DNA of 64,000 nt from Macrotis lagotis (Eukaryota; Chordata; Mammalia; Peramelemorphia; Peramelidae). The number at the start of each line of letters is the position of its first letter. The first letter of the stretch is position 1. Below, in pieces: positions 53,431 through 64,000 of the stretch. The notes beneath the pieces were generated by a model. It ran no database searches, was not told the DNA's origin, and saw only the letters and a list, made by a program, of their open reading frames with translations. The DNA lies in NCBI RefSeq assembly GCF_037893015.1, contig NC_133658.1, positions 145,753,982-145,817,981 on the forward strand. Direction: 5' to 3'. A program made the translations under genes and the position numbers.

Positions 53431-53453
53431 AAACAGTAAAGTGGGCTATTATT

Positions 53454-53602
53454 TTTATTTTTTTTCCTTTTTTTCAAGATAATGGGTTTAAGTGACTTGC
53501 CCAAAGTCACACAGCTAGGTAATTATTAAGTGTCTGAAGTTGGATTTGAACTCCAGTCCTCCTGACTCTAGGACTATCCATTGCATCATCCCACTGCCCC
53601 TG
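53454..53602 (-). repeat. Mar1-type SINE, diverged
   Basis: GGGTTTAAGTGACTTGCCC and TCTGAAGTTGGATTTGAACTC. AAGTGGGCTATTATT (53439-53453) and AAGTAGGCTATTATT (53603-53617) flank it, and it split an older MIR. Confidence 0.85.
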
Positions 53603-54029
53603 AAGTAGGCTATTATTAATCCCATTTCAAGATGAGGAAACTGAGTCTGAGAAATATTAGGAAGTCATTTTCCTAGGTATATAGTTCAGTAGCAGAACAG
53701 GAATTTGAATTCAGTTGTTGGTTTTAGTTCTACTACTCTGTGCTGGACCATGTGGGCTCCAGCAAGAATAGGCCAGTTGGAAGAATTGCTTCCAAGTTAA
53801 GGTTTTGCATTTATATTTCATGTATTTGTCACCTTTTTGCAATATTTTAATTTTTTTCCCCTCAGGAAAAGAATATTTGTCATCTCATTTAACCCATGAT
53901 AACAAGATACTTCTGGTCAGACAATACTAATTTTTCCCCATCCTCCTCACTGCCACAATCTATATATGGTCATATATACTTCATTACTGAGAACAAGACT
54001 ACATATCAGTTAGAAAAAATAGCTCAGTA

Positions 54030-54525
54030 ATCAATTTTAAAATTTATTTTTTCTTTGCCTCTACTTTATTCAAATTTATTTTCAGTTTTAAATTCTCTCC
54101 CTCCTTTCTCCCCTTCCTACCATTTGTAAAGACAAGAAAAACAAAACCCATTACAAATATACAGTCATGCAAAACAAATTCCCACCTTAATCAAGTCAGA
54201 AAAAGAAAGTAATGAAGAATGATCAATGGAAAGAAAAAGAAAGCAAGAAAGCAAGAAAGCAAGAAAGAAAGCAAGAAAGAAAGCAAGAAAGAAAGCAAGA
54301 AGGAAAGCAAGAAAGCAAGAAAGAAAGAAAGAAAAAGGAAGGAGGGAAGGAAGGAAGGAAGGAAGGAAGGAAGGAAGGAAGGAAAGAAGGAAAGAAAGAA
54401 GGAAAGATAGATAAATAGAAAAGAAAAATAAAGAGAAAAAATATGGTTCAATTTGTTCTCTGAATCCAACAGCTTTCTATTTGGAGGTAGATAGCATGTT
54501 TCATCATGTGGCTCAGTTGGCACAG
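54030..54525 (-). repeat. L1 3' end, antisense, containing a purine microsatellite
   Basis: L1 phrases ATTTTCAGTTTTAAATTCTC and AATATACAGTCATGCAAAAC lie left of the (AAGC/AAAG/GGAA) tract. TTGTTCTCTGAATCCAACAG lies to its right. Confidence 0.65.
54232..54410 (+). repeat. Compound (GAAAGCAA)n/(GAAA)n/(GGAA)n microsatellite
   Basis: Purine-only tract. It opens all frames and should not be read as coding. Confidence 0.95.
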
Positions 54526-55039
54526 ACATTTGGTAGGAAAGCAAAGACAGAAAAAATACCAGGTGTTTATAAGGACATGTTGTTTATGACTGAAGGCTCC
54601 CCTGCCAGTTTCACTGAATCATATTCGCTCCTGTGTCTTTGTTTATCACAGCCTAGAATGAATCACTAAATGTTAGAGCAGGCAGGAATTTCAGAGATCA
54701 TCTACTCCAATCCTCTCAATTGAAAGTATTCTCTTCCAATCTCAGAATTTCCTAGTCTTTGTCCAGATTTTCACTTGTCCTTGTCATAGTTCACCTTATA
54801 TCTCACTTGTAAACAAGCTGCCCCACCAGTGTTAGTCTTCCTATGGATTTTCCAGGAATTCTAGTCATTATAAAAGATTCCACTATTCCTGAATGATATA
54901 TCCAAGATTGGGGTTTTTTTTCTATTCCTTGTCCCACTGGGTTTTGACCCTAGATTAGGCTTATTAAATAACAACATGGTATTTCCTATAGAAAAATTGT
55001 ATAACATTAAGCAATTGCTGTTTTCCTATAAAGTTAGTG

Positions 55040-55490
55040 AAATGAATTTTTTTAATTAAATTTTTTACATTTTAAGTTCCACACTATCTCCTTTCCCCAC
55101 ACTAAAGGCTATCATTTCACACACATACTTTTGTGTGTATGTATATATGTACATATAGTATATGTATGTATGCATATGCATATGTATAAAGAACATATGT
55201 ATGTATATACTCTCATATAAAGCATACAATGTATATGTCTATTTATCAGTTCTTTTTCTGGAGATGGATAGTATTTTCCTTACAGGTCCTATGTGATTGG
55301 TTTGAATATTTTATAATATCCAGAATAACTTAGTCATTCAGAATTGTTCTTTGAACAATATTTTTGTTACTGTATTCAATGTTCTCTTGATTCTGCTCAT
55401 TCGCTCTTCATTATTTCATGCGTCTTCCCAAGTTTTTTTAAAATCAATCTGTTTATCATTTCTTACAGCACAATAATATACTAGGTGAGT
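55040..55490 (-). repeat. L1 3' end, antisense, with (TATG)n-like tract
   Basis: TTTTACATTTTAAGTTCCAC, CTAAAGGCTATCATTTCAC, GTTCTCTTGATTCTGCTCAT, TTTCATGCGTCTTCCCAAG and TTTCTTACAGCACAATAATA. A TATG/TATA tract lies at 55130-55215. Confidence 0.75.
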
Positions 55491-55734
55491 AATTTTCAAA
55501 GCAATAAACATTTATTTATTAAGTGCCAACTGTTTATAGAGCATTGCCTTTGGTACTAGGTATTGAGAGAGAAGCAAAATTTAGAGAAGACACAGTCACT
55601 GCTTCTGTGGCATTTGCATATAATTGGAAGAACTAAAATTTAAAGAAATCCTACCAGAATCTTTGATCGTTGATAGTTGGAACCCAAATCCATTATCAGA
55701 TCATATTTTTTTATAACTATGGATATCTTTAAAA

Positions 55735-55880
55735 GGGTTCACAATTAATACAACTGTATATATATAACCAAGATGAGATTACTTGCTATTCTAGGGTGGG
55801 GTGGGGTGAGAAAACTTTACAAAAATGAATGTTGATAATTATCTTTACATATAATTTGAAAAATAAAAAAATTAAAATAA
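55735..55880 (+). repeat. L1 3' terminus, sense
   Basis: GATTACTTGCTATTCTAGGG, AACTTTACAAAAATGAATG and ATTATCTTTACATATAATTTG, then an A-rich end. Confidence 0.8.
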
Positions 55881-55949
55881 AACAAAAAGTTTTCATAGTA
55901 AAATTTCTTATTATAGAGGAATAAAACAGAATAAGTAACTTAGCCCATA

Positions 55950-56352
55950 GAGGTATCCAGTTAGTTCATTGTGTGGAGTGCTGGGCCAAGAGTGATCTAA
56001 GTTAAAATCCAACCCAGACAATTGCTCATTATGTTACTGAACAAGTCACTTAATCTAGGCTTTCCTTCAACCATCAGAGAAAGAAATGGAAAAGTACTCC
56101 AGTTTTTTTTAACCAAGAAAACCTTATTGACAGTATATGGTCCATGGATTCATGAAGAGTCAAATATAACTGAACAGTAAAACTAATCCAAGGTTGCACA
56201 ACTAGAAGAATTGGGGTTCTGATGTCAGAGTCAATGCCCTGGCCAATGTATCACCTAGTTGCTGAGATAGCTCATTAGTAGAGACAAAATTCAAGCTCAG
56301 ATTTTCTTGACACCAAGTTCAGCATTCTCTCCATTGTACCATCCAGCTGCTT
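55950..56352. repeat. Old long-tail SINE (+) followed by an antisense MIR-like SINE
   Basis: TCCAGTTAGTTCATTGTGTG, TACTGAACAAGTCACTTAATC and GAAATGGAAAAGTACTCCAG to about 56185 (+). Then CAAGGTTGCACAACTAGAAG, AAATTCAAGCTCAGATTTTC and CATTGTACCATCCAGCTGC (-). Confidence 0.65.
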
Positions 56353-56759
56353 CAGATACATGCTGGAATATCTGAATCAGGATTCCCTTCCAAATCTGAG
56401 ATTCCAAGATTGTATAATATGTATATGAGGGGTAGGAGTGGGGAAGCAAACTTTTAGGATAATTCCAGACTGGGAGGATAAGTATGCCATTGAAAGAAAT
56501 GGAGAAGTTAATAGGTGAAATAGATTCAGATAGAAAAGAGATGAGTTAAAATTTGGACATGTTGAACTAGCAGTATTGGCAGAATACCCAGGTAGAGAGA
56601 TATAGCAGGCAGTTGGAGCAGAAGACTGAAATTCAGAGGAGGTACATGGGCAATAGTTACATATTTGAGGATCATCTATTTAGTGGTGATAATTGAAGTC
56701 AAGGGAGAAAGTGCAATCACCAAATCTGAATTGAACAATCATTGAAACCTAGCTCCACT

Positions 56760-58025
56760 AAAAAGTAGTAATCATCCAAAGTATTTGGTTCTGGTTCAAA
56801 AAGAAAGATTGATCACTACAATAGATTAGTTCTACAACATACACAAACACATGGATCTAGTTCAGTAAATCTAAAGACCTAAGCTACTGGGGTAAAGATC
56901 TACTATTTGACAAAAATTACTGGGAAAACTAGGAAGCAGTGTGGCAGAACTATATTAAGATAAGCTTCAAGTGGATGCATGATCAGATATAAAAAGTCAC
57001 ATTGAAAATAAGTTAGAGGAGCAAAGAAGATTTAATTAGTGGATAGGGAAAGAGTTCCTTCCTAGGAAAGAGTTTATGACCAAACAAGGGATAGAAAGCA
57101 TCACAGAAGAGAATTAGAAAAATTTTTATTAGATAAAACTTAAAAGTTTTTCACAATCAAAATCAGTGTCACTAAAATTAGAAGGAAAAAGTTAATTAGG
57201 GAAAACCTTTACTGAAAGTTTCTTTAATTAAGGTCTCATTTAAAAATAAATAAAGAACTTATTCAAATTTGTAGGAATACAAACCATTCCCCAATTAAAA
57301 ATGATATGAAAAGGAAATTTGCAAAGAAAGAAAACAAAGCTATTAGCAGTCATATGAAAAAATGCTTCAAATCACTAGCAATTTAAGACATACAAATTAG
57401 AGCAAATCTAAAGGTCTATCCATCAGATTGGGAAAAGTCTTAAAAAAAAGAAAATGTTAAATGTTGGAAAGAGCTGCAGGAAAATATTAATGCACTATTA
57501 GTAGAGATATGAATTTTGGTCCAGACATTCTGAAAAATATTTTGAAACTATGTCCAAAGAGTCACTAAATTGTGCATACCCTTTGATCTATCAATACCAT
57601 ACTGGGTCAATTCCCCAAAGAAATTCAAATAAGGGGGCGGCTAGGTGGTGTAGTGGATAAAGCACCGGAGTCAGGAGTACCTGGGTTCAAATTCTGTCTC
57701 AGACACTTAATAATTACCTAGCTGTGTGGCCTTGGGCAAGCCACTTAACCCCGTTTGCCTTGCAAAAATCTAAAAAGAAAAAAAAAGGGAAAAAAAAGAA
57801 ATTCAAATAAGAGGAAAAATGATTACATGTGTTAAAAAATATTTATAGTAGTTCTTCTTGTGGTAGAAATTCAAAGGGGGTCCCCATAGGTGAGCAAATT
57901 ATGGTATATAAATGTAATGAAATACTGTTGTGCTATAAGAAATGATGAAAGGGACAATTTCTGAGACACTATGAATTGTATGAAGATCTATATGAAGTGA
58001 TGGTGAACAGAACCAGGGGAATAAA
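56760..58025 (+). repeat. L1 3' part, sense, with SINE inserted
   Basis: ATTACTGGGAAAACTAGGAA, ATATAAAAAGTCACATTGAA, GAATACAAACCATTCCCCAA, CCATCAGATTGGGAAAAGTC and GAACAGAACCAGGGGAATAA. The SINE is at 57634-57794. Confidence 0.82.
57634..57794 (+). repeat. Mar1/WSINE-type SINE with perfect 17-bp target-site duplication
   Basis: AAAGAAATTCAAATAAG at 57617-57633 and 57795-57811. About 12 nt (GGCCCT region) are missing after AGCACCGG. Confidence 0.95.
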
Positions 58026-58029
58026 TTCT

Positions 58030-58620
58030 ACAATAATGGCAACATTTTAAATAATATTTTATTTTTCTAATTATATGTTAATATAATTTTTAAAAATCTT
58101 TTTAAAAATGTTTATTTAAGGCAATGGGATTAAGTGACTTGCCCAAGGTCACACAGCGAGGCAATTAAGAGTCTTAAGTATCTGAGGTCAAATTTGAACT
58201 CTTGTCCTCCTGACTCCAGGGCTGTGCTCTCTCCACTGTACCCCCCCAATATAATTTTTAACATTCACTTAAAAATTTTTTAAGTTACATATTTTCTCCC
58301 TCCTTTTTCTCTTCCCTAGAAAAGGTAACAATTTTAAATAGATTATATATATGCAATCATGTAAATCATTTCCATATTAAGTGATGTTGTAAAAAAAAAA
58401 GAAAAACCAAGCAGAAAAAATATGAAAAAGATACAAAAATGAAAATAATGTGCTTTGATCTGCATTCAGACTCTATCATTTCTTTCTCTGGATGTGGATA
58501 GCGTTTTCCATCATGAAACTTCTGGAATTGTCTTGGATCATTATATAGCTGAGAAGAGCTAAGCTATTCATAGTTGATCACTGTCTTTACCTTGTACAAT
58601 ATTCTCCTGGTTCAATAACA
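58030..58620 (-). repeat. L1 3' end, antisense, with SINE inserted
   Basis: TTAATATAATTTTTAA, TTTCTCCCTCCTTTTTCTC, GTGCTTTGATCTGCATTCAG, TTTCTCTGGATGTGGATAGC and GCTGAGAAGAGCTAAGC. Confidence 0.85.
58094..58247 (-). repeat. SINE nested in L1
   Basis: AATATAATTTTTAA flanks it at 58080-58093 and 58248-58261. Confidence 0.9.
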
Positions 58621-58621
58621 G

Positions 58622-58840
58622 CAAAATTATAAAGAATATAAAGACATGAGAACATCAGTCATTGCAATGATAATTTCAGAGGATTGATAAAGATGCATGC
58701 TAGTCACCTGCCAATGTGAGAATATGTTTTGACTATGCATAATTTTTACAATGATTCCCCCCCCCCCCCACACACACACACAGTGGAGTGGGTAGGTGGG
58801 AAGGAGAGAAAATAAATGTTTGTTAATTGAAAAAAAAAGT
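58622..58840 (+). repeat. L1 3' terminus, sense, with poly-C/(CA)n
   Basis: GACATGAGAACATCAGTCAT, CACCTGCCAATGTGAGAAT and AATAAATGTTTGTTAATTG. C13 then (AC)n lies at 58756-58783. Confidence 0.7.
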
Positions 58841-58971
58841 TGTTGATTTTTTAAAATTTACAACTGGATAGAACCTTAAGAAGTCCAATCTCTTTATTTA
58901 CAAGTGAGAAACTGAGTTCCCAAAAAGTAAAATAAAGTTTTCTTCAAAATTAAATTTAGACATCAACTTTT

Positions 58972-59119
58972 TTTTTTAGTTTTTGCAAGGCAATAGGGTT
59001 AAGTGACTTGCTCAAGGCCACTCAGCTAGGTAATTATTAAGTGCCTGAGATTGGATTTGAACTCAAGTACTCCTGACTCCAGGGCCAGTGCTCTATCTAC
59101 TGTGCCACCTAGCCACCCC
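58972..59119 (-). repeat. Mar1/WSINE-type SINE
   Basis: AGACATCAACTTTT flanks it at 58958-58971 and 59120-59133. Confidence 0.93.
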
Positions 59120-59129
59120 AGACATCAAC

Positions 59130-59378
59130 TTTTAAATAAGGCGCTTTCTGATTTCATCCTCTTCCTTAACCTTCTGTGGGTTCCTCAAGACAATTATCTT
59201 GTTTATATATTTAGGTATATATTATATAGGTTTGTGTGTAAGTGAATACATATCTGCCATCTTTTAGTAGAATGTAAGGCCCTTGAGGACAGGAACTTTT
59301 CCCTGTATCTAGAATAGTGCCTAGCACATAGTACATGCTTAATCAATTCTTGTTGGTTGATTGATTGATTGATTGATT
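59130..59378 (+). repeat. L2 3' end with (GATT)n
   Basis: GTAGAATGTAAGGCCCTTGA, GTGCCTAGCACATAGTACAT and TTGTTGGTTGATTGATTGAT. Confidence 0.85.
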
Positions 59379-59779
59379 ATCCAAAGTCACAAAGGTAGTG
59401 CCAGAGCCAGAATTTGACCCTAGCTTGTCTCATTTCACATGCAGCATTCTTTCTGCTTCACAACCTTCCACTTCCCCAATACCTCCTGGCCATTTTATCA
59501 GTTGTCCCCTCTCTCTGCCCTTCTCCCACTCTTCCTCACTGCTAGAGCATTTCCCTAGGAGAAGTTTGTATATTATCTCTTTCTTTGTCTAGAATTCTCC
59601 CCCAGCTCCCTAGGAGTCTTCTTTTCTCAAATTCTTGTTCTCAATCAGCTCTTATCTCTGTCTTCCTTATTTTCCCCTCTGGATAAGGTTTTTCCCATTA
59701 TTTTTCCAGCTAAGAAGAACATTCTCTTTTATTCCTCCCTTGTCTATTTGGACAGCCTTACCAGTTTAGAGGCTACCTG

Positions 59780-60080
59780 AACCAGAGGAGACCAAGTCCA
59801 GTAGATTTTTAACCATTTTATCTCCTGAATTTCTTCACTGGAGCCTGCTTTCCTCATTGGTCTGCTATTTCAGTCAATTCCTATCCATGCTTAAATTCAC
59901 TACCTTGCTATCTTCTCAGCAGACTCAATTTCCATGTTAGATATTCAATGATTATCTCTAAATTGATGATTGCCAAATCTCTTTATCGAGCCCTAACCTC
60001 TCTCAAGACTTCCAGACTTGCATTTCCAGCCTTACATTAGACATCTTAATATGTCTCAGCTTTTTCTCTTTTTAACAGAT
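59780..60080 (+). repeat. L2 ORF2-region fragment
   Basis: AAATTGATGATTGCCAAATC, CGAGCCCTAACCTCTC, CTTCCAGACTTGCATTTCCA and AGACATCTTAATATGTC. Frame broken. Confidence 0.6.
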
Positions 60081-60669
60081 TCCCACAATCAGAGCAAGTA
60101 GCTAATGAAAGACATGGGTGCATACACAGTAACCCACAGTGTTCTCCTAAATTCTGATAAGACCAGTTCTTCTGGATTAGGTAACTACCATATGATAAAT
60201 GCTAGATAGTGATTCAACTATCTACTACCAAAGTCATGGAATACTATTTTGTTTTTCATACTGGGATTGTTGTTTTTACTATCTGCTACTGCTGCATGCA
60301 TATTATCAACTCTCAACAGATTAAACTCTGGACTGAGTATCATGGAAAAGACCTCAAATTGAAGACCTTTGCTTTCTTTTCAGAAGGAAAAAGCCTGCTT
60401 CTGATGATCTCTGTATGGGAAAGTTCCTGGTAAAGTCCTCTCAGGTTTAAGAAATATTTTTTGTCAAGAAAACCTTGCATTCCAAAGGAGACTCAGAGCC
60501 ACCAGTTTTATAAGACTATTTTTACTGACTTGGAGGACATTTTAACCATAGACATTACTTTATTCTAGTTGGTGAAGGTCACTAGAACTTTCTACCATCT
60601 GATGGGAAAAATATGAAAACATTTCGTTCTTTGTGTCTGTTACTGGGATTTTCTATGAATAGATCATAG

Positions 60670-60865
60670 ATTGTACCCCCCAAAACCCAGTCAATGGTCA
60701 AAGGGGAGGAGAGTTAGGATGGGGAGATTGCAGTTAGGGTCTATTAAAAAAAACCTAGGTGAGGCACTCTGACTTGAGACGCTCTAGAGAGAGTAAATAA
60801 AAACTTTCTTTTGCTCAGACCCAGTCTCTGAAAATCTTCTTTAGTGTATTTTTATCACACATACT
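60670..60865 (+). repeat. Possible LTR relic
   Basis: TGTACCCCCCAAAACCCAG start, GAGTAAATAAAAACTTTC polyadenylation-like signal, then TTTGCTCAGACCC and a CACA end. LTR-like layout without a confirmed duplication or internal sequence. Confidence 0.3.
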
Positions 60866-62029
60866 TCCACGAAGTGTCTCCTGGTGCTTCTCTTTTTGCT
60901 TGTCCTCTTGTCATCTTCTTTGTTCTACAAATCCAATGATAGATGTGGTCCTTGTGGATATCCCTTGGTCATGTTTCTCCTTACTCTATTTCCCCTTTTC
61001 ATACTTTTTTTTCTGACCAATGATACTATTCATTTTCTTAGCATTACATCCTGCTGAATGTGTGCTGGGGACCCTAACTCTTTTTGTTTAATCCCCATGG
61101 TTACTAATTAGAACTCATATAATGGAGTATCTCCCTAGTAAACTCCCTGTGAAGTTACAAAGATTTCTCGGGGAGTCACACTTCATGGTTCATCCTCACC
61201 TCTGTGTTCTGATATCTCTACCCACCCCCACACAATATTATTGCAAAATGATTGCATCATATTAAAGTTCTAACTCCTGCTCCACACCCTGCTGCTTCCT
61301 TCTGCTCCTTAAGCCATCAGCCTACCTCCTTCCTCCTTAAAGAAGCAGCCACTGAAGACTGGGCTGTTGTCCCAATTCCCATGAAATATCACCTCCACCC
61401 CATCTTTTATGGTTAGAAGCACCCCCATTGCTTTTGCAGCTAGGCTCTTCCACCTAACAGACCCTATTCTTAAAACATTAAAGCAAAAGACCTGGGTTTC
61501 ACCCTTGCCCAGTTGAGCCTGGTTCAATATTTCTTGAGAAAATAAATCAATCTCCACAGAAATCTCAAAGCTCCATGGAAACCCCCAAATGATTCACAAT
61601 CCTCATGGAAACCATGTTTTCCCATTCCATTCACCCTGTAAAAGTCATGTTCTCTCAGCTACCCAAAGCTTGTTTCTTCTGATCCAGCAGTGCCTTCCTT
61701 CAATAAACAGCTTTACACCTACCTTGGTTCATCTCTTGTTGCTGTCATCCTTATATCACAGGCTGACCTTTCCCTTAACTCAACAGGTACAAAATTTAAC
61801 TGATTGCTTCCACGTCCCTTCCCCCTCAAGCCCTCCCTATTCTTATGCAGGGTACAACCACTTTCTCTATCACTCAGACTCACAACCTGGGTGTCTTCCT
61901 CCTCTCTCCTCTCTCTCACCTCACATATCCAGGCAGCTGCCAAGTCTTGTTGATTTTACTTTTGTAACATGTCTGAATACTCTCCCTTCTCTCGTCTGAT
62001 ATTGCCACCACTCTGGTGCAGTCCATTTT

Positions 62030-62600
62030 TCATTCAGATATCAAATTGATCTTCCTAACTCCAGAGTTCAACCAGACAACTGATCTCCCATTCAGTGGCT
62101 TCTTCTCACCAGCAGTTTCAAATAAAAAAACTTCTCTTTGATTTTTAAAGTCCTTCATACCCTGCCTCTTCCTTTCTGATCTTCCTACATTTCATTGTCC
62201 CCTATTATTTTACAATCCACTGAGGCTGACTTCTTGATTTGCTACACCTCTAATAAGATACTCCATTTCCCCAGTCCAGGCATTTTCCCTGGCTGTCTGC
62301 CATGCTTGGAATTCTTCCCCTCCTCACTTCTGCCTTCTGGCTTCCTTCTAGTTCCAACTAAAATCTCAGTCTACAAAAAACTGTCCCTAATCCTTTATCC
62401 TAGTTCCTTACCTTCATTGATTATCTCAAACTTTTCTTGTCTACAACTTATTTACACATGACTCTTTGGACGTGCCTCTCCCCATTAGATGGTGAAATCT
62501 TTGAGAGCAGTGCCTTTTTTTTTTTGTATCTTCAAAATTTACCTCTGTTCCTAACACATAGCAAGAATTAAATAAATGCTGTTGGTTACATTTACTTTGC
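62030..62600 (+). repeat. L2 3' half (ORF2 end and 3' UTR)
   Basis: AAAGTCCTTCATACCCTGCC, GATCTTCCTACATTTCATTG, CATGCTTGGAATTCTTCCCC, TCAGTCTACAAAAAACTGTC and ATTAGATGGTGAAATCTTTG, then AATTAAATAAATGCTGTTGG. Well preserved order, frames broken. Similar CT-rich DNA extends back to about 61600. Confidence 0.85.
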
Positions 62601-62780
62601 AGGAATTTTCTTTGACTCTTTTCATTTCTGGAATTGTGATCAAATTTGTTTTATCATCATTCCTGGAAGGAATACTCACCATTTAATTTATTCCTGACCT
62701 TAGTGCTCTACCACATTCCCTTTTATAATTCCCCTTATTAATTCCTAGTTTTAATTCCTGGTAAAGACCTTGATTTACAG

Positions 62781-63150
62781 GGCAGCTAGGTGACACAGTG
62801 GATAAAGCATTGGCCCTGGAGTCAGGACGACCTGAGTTCAAATCCAATCTCAGACACTTAGTAATTGCCTAGCTGTGTGACCCTGGGCAAGTCACTTAAC
62901 CCCATTGCCTTAAAAAGACCTTAACTTAAAAAGATTATGGTCTCCCATTGTATGGGGGTTATCTCTTAATTGTCCTGATCCATATTTGGCCACTGGATCC
63001 AGATGACTCTGAGAGAGAGACAGTAAGACTGGTAACTTTGCACAGCAATCTTTCACTTAAATACAATTCACTTGCATGTCATGGAATCACTTCTCTCATG
63101 TCATGGTCCTCTTCAAGCATGAAAGATAGAAAAGAAGAAAGAAGAAAAAG
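62781..63150 (+). repeat. SINE with dispersed tail C
   Basis: GGGCAGCTAGGTGACACAGT head, core GTGTGACCCTGGGCAAGTC, CCCATTGCCTTAAAAAG, then TTGTCCTGATCCATATTTGG, CTGGATCCAGATGACTCTGA, CATGTCATGGTCCTCTTCAAG and an AAGA-rich end. Confidence 0.85.
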
Positions 63151-63289
63151 AAGAAAGAAGTCATTCCCTATTATAATGTAGCATCTCCCAAGAACAGAAA
63201 TTGTCTTTCATTTTAGATTTAAATCCTCAACTCTTAAACAATATTTGGCACTTGCTAAGCATTTCATAAATGCTTTTTATGTGTGATTT

Positions 63290-64000
63290 TTTAAAATTTA
63301 ATTTTCATTTATTTTTTCAATTATATGTTGGCACAAATTTATAACATTCGTTTATTAAAATTCTAAGTTCCAAACTCTCTCCCTCCCACCCTCTTCCACC
63401 CCTCCTTGAGAAGACAAGCAATTTGGTATTGATTATACATGTGTAGTAGTCATGCAAAATATTTCCATATTAATTATGTTGCAAAAGTAAACATAGACCA
63501 AAAAAACCCTCCAAGAATAATAAAGCAAAATATTCTTCCATCTGTATCCATTCTTTTTCTGAAGGTAAAAAGCATTTTTCATAAGTCCTTTAGAATTTTC
63601 TTGAATCATTGTATTGCTAAGAATAGCTAAGTCATTCATATTTGATCATCATACAATATAGTTGCTACTGTGTACAGTGTTCTCCTGGTTCTGTTCATTT
63701 CATTTTTGCATCAATTCATATAAACCTTGCCAGATTTTTCTGAAAAATATCCTGCTCATCACTTCTTGTAGCACAATACTATGCCATCATATTCATATAC
63801 CACCACTTGTTTAGTAATTCTTCAGTTGACAAACATCCCCTCAATTTCCAATTGTCTGTCATCACAAAAAGAGCTGTTATAAATATTTTTGTACTTACAA
63901 GTCCTTTTCCTTTTTTGTTTTTTATTTCTTTAGGATACAGTGGTATTGCTGGGTCAAAGCACATGCAACAGTTTTATAGTCCTCTAGGCATAGTTTCAAA
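63290..64000 (-). repeat. L1 3' end, antisense, running off the window
   Basis: TATTTTTTCAATTATATGTT, AATTCTAAGTTCCAAACTC, GTATCCATTCTTTTTCTGAA, GTTCTCCTGGTTCTGTTCAT, CATATTCATATACCACCACT, ACAAAAAGAGCTGTTATAAA and GGTATTGCTGGGTCAAAGC. Confidence 0.85.

Noticed and set aside
54191..54544. Open frames on both strands over the purine tract
   Set aside because: Same artefact of a microsatellite, here inside an L1 end.
61589..61999. A 136-residue + frame rich in Ser/Pro/Leu
   Set aside because: Pyrimidine-rich DNA leading into an L2 relic; no start context or homology recognised.

Overview
The window looks like nuclear DNA of a metatherian (marsupial) mammal. It is AT-rich, CpG-depleted apart from one CpG island, and packed with interspersed repeats. 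The commonest is a tRNA-derived, CORE-like SINE of the marsupial Mar1/WSINE kind, with A- and B-box-like promoter elements, a 'GTGTGGCCTTGGGCAAG' core and a 'TTGCCTTGCAAAAACCTAAAA' type tail. There are also many 5'-truncated L1 3' ends and older L2, MIR/THER and hAT relics. The species cannot be fixed from the sequence alone.

Only two protein-coding genes are supported, both on the + strand. Positions 3428-5600 hold the last three coding exons and the 3' UTR of FNTA, the alpha subunit shared by protein farnesyltransferase and geranylgeranyltransferase I. POMK (protein O-mannose kinase, SGK196) has a CpG-island promoter and probable non-coding first exon at about 25.64-26.58 kb, a first coding exon at 39847-40155, and a terminal exon carrying the kinase domain from 44141. 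The order FNTA then POMK matches human 8p11.21. HGSNAT, the next gene there, is not reached. The two proteins are not pathway partners: FNTA acts in cytosolic prenylation, POMK phosphorylates O-mannose glycans on alpha-dystroglycan in the ER.

Layout: 1-5.6 kb FNTA introns, exons and repeats; 5.6-25.6 kb intergenic repeats, including L1 mosaics and a hAT element that contains a zinc-finger retrocopy; 25.64-26.6 kb POMK CpG island; 26.6-39.8 kb POMK 5' intron(s), including nested L1/SINE insertions; 40.2-44.1 kb POMK coding intron; 44.9-64 kb POMK 3' UTR and downstream repeats, including an RTE-like relic, purine microsatellites and L2 blocks.

The items most worth a second look are: an exact 80-bp inverted duplication spanning a SINE/L1 junction (225-304 and 1548-1627); a zinc-finger retrocopy with 15-bp target-site duplications nested inside a hAT-type element (20143-21856); a 190-bp duplicate of the FNTA 3' flank inside an L1; and a CpG-retaining L1 end abutting the POMK promoter. 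No CRISPR array, operon, tRNA/rRNA gene or novel multi-gene system is visible.
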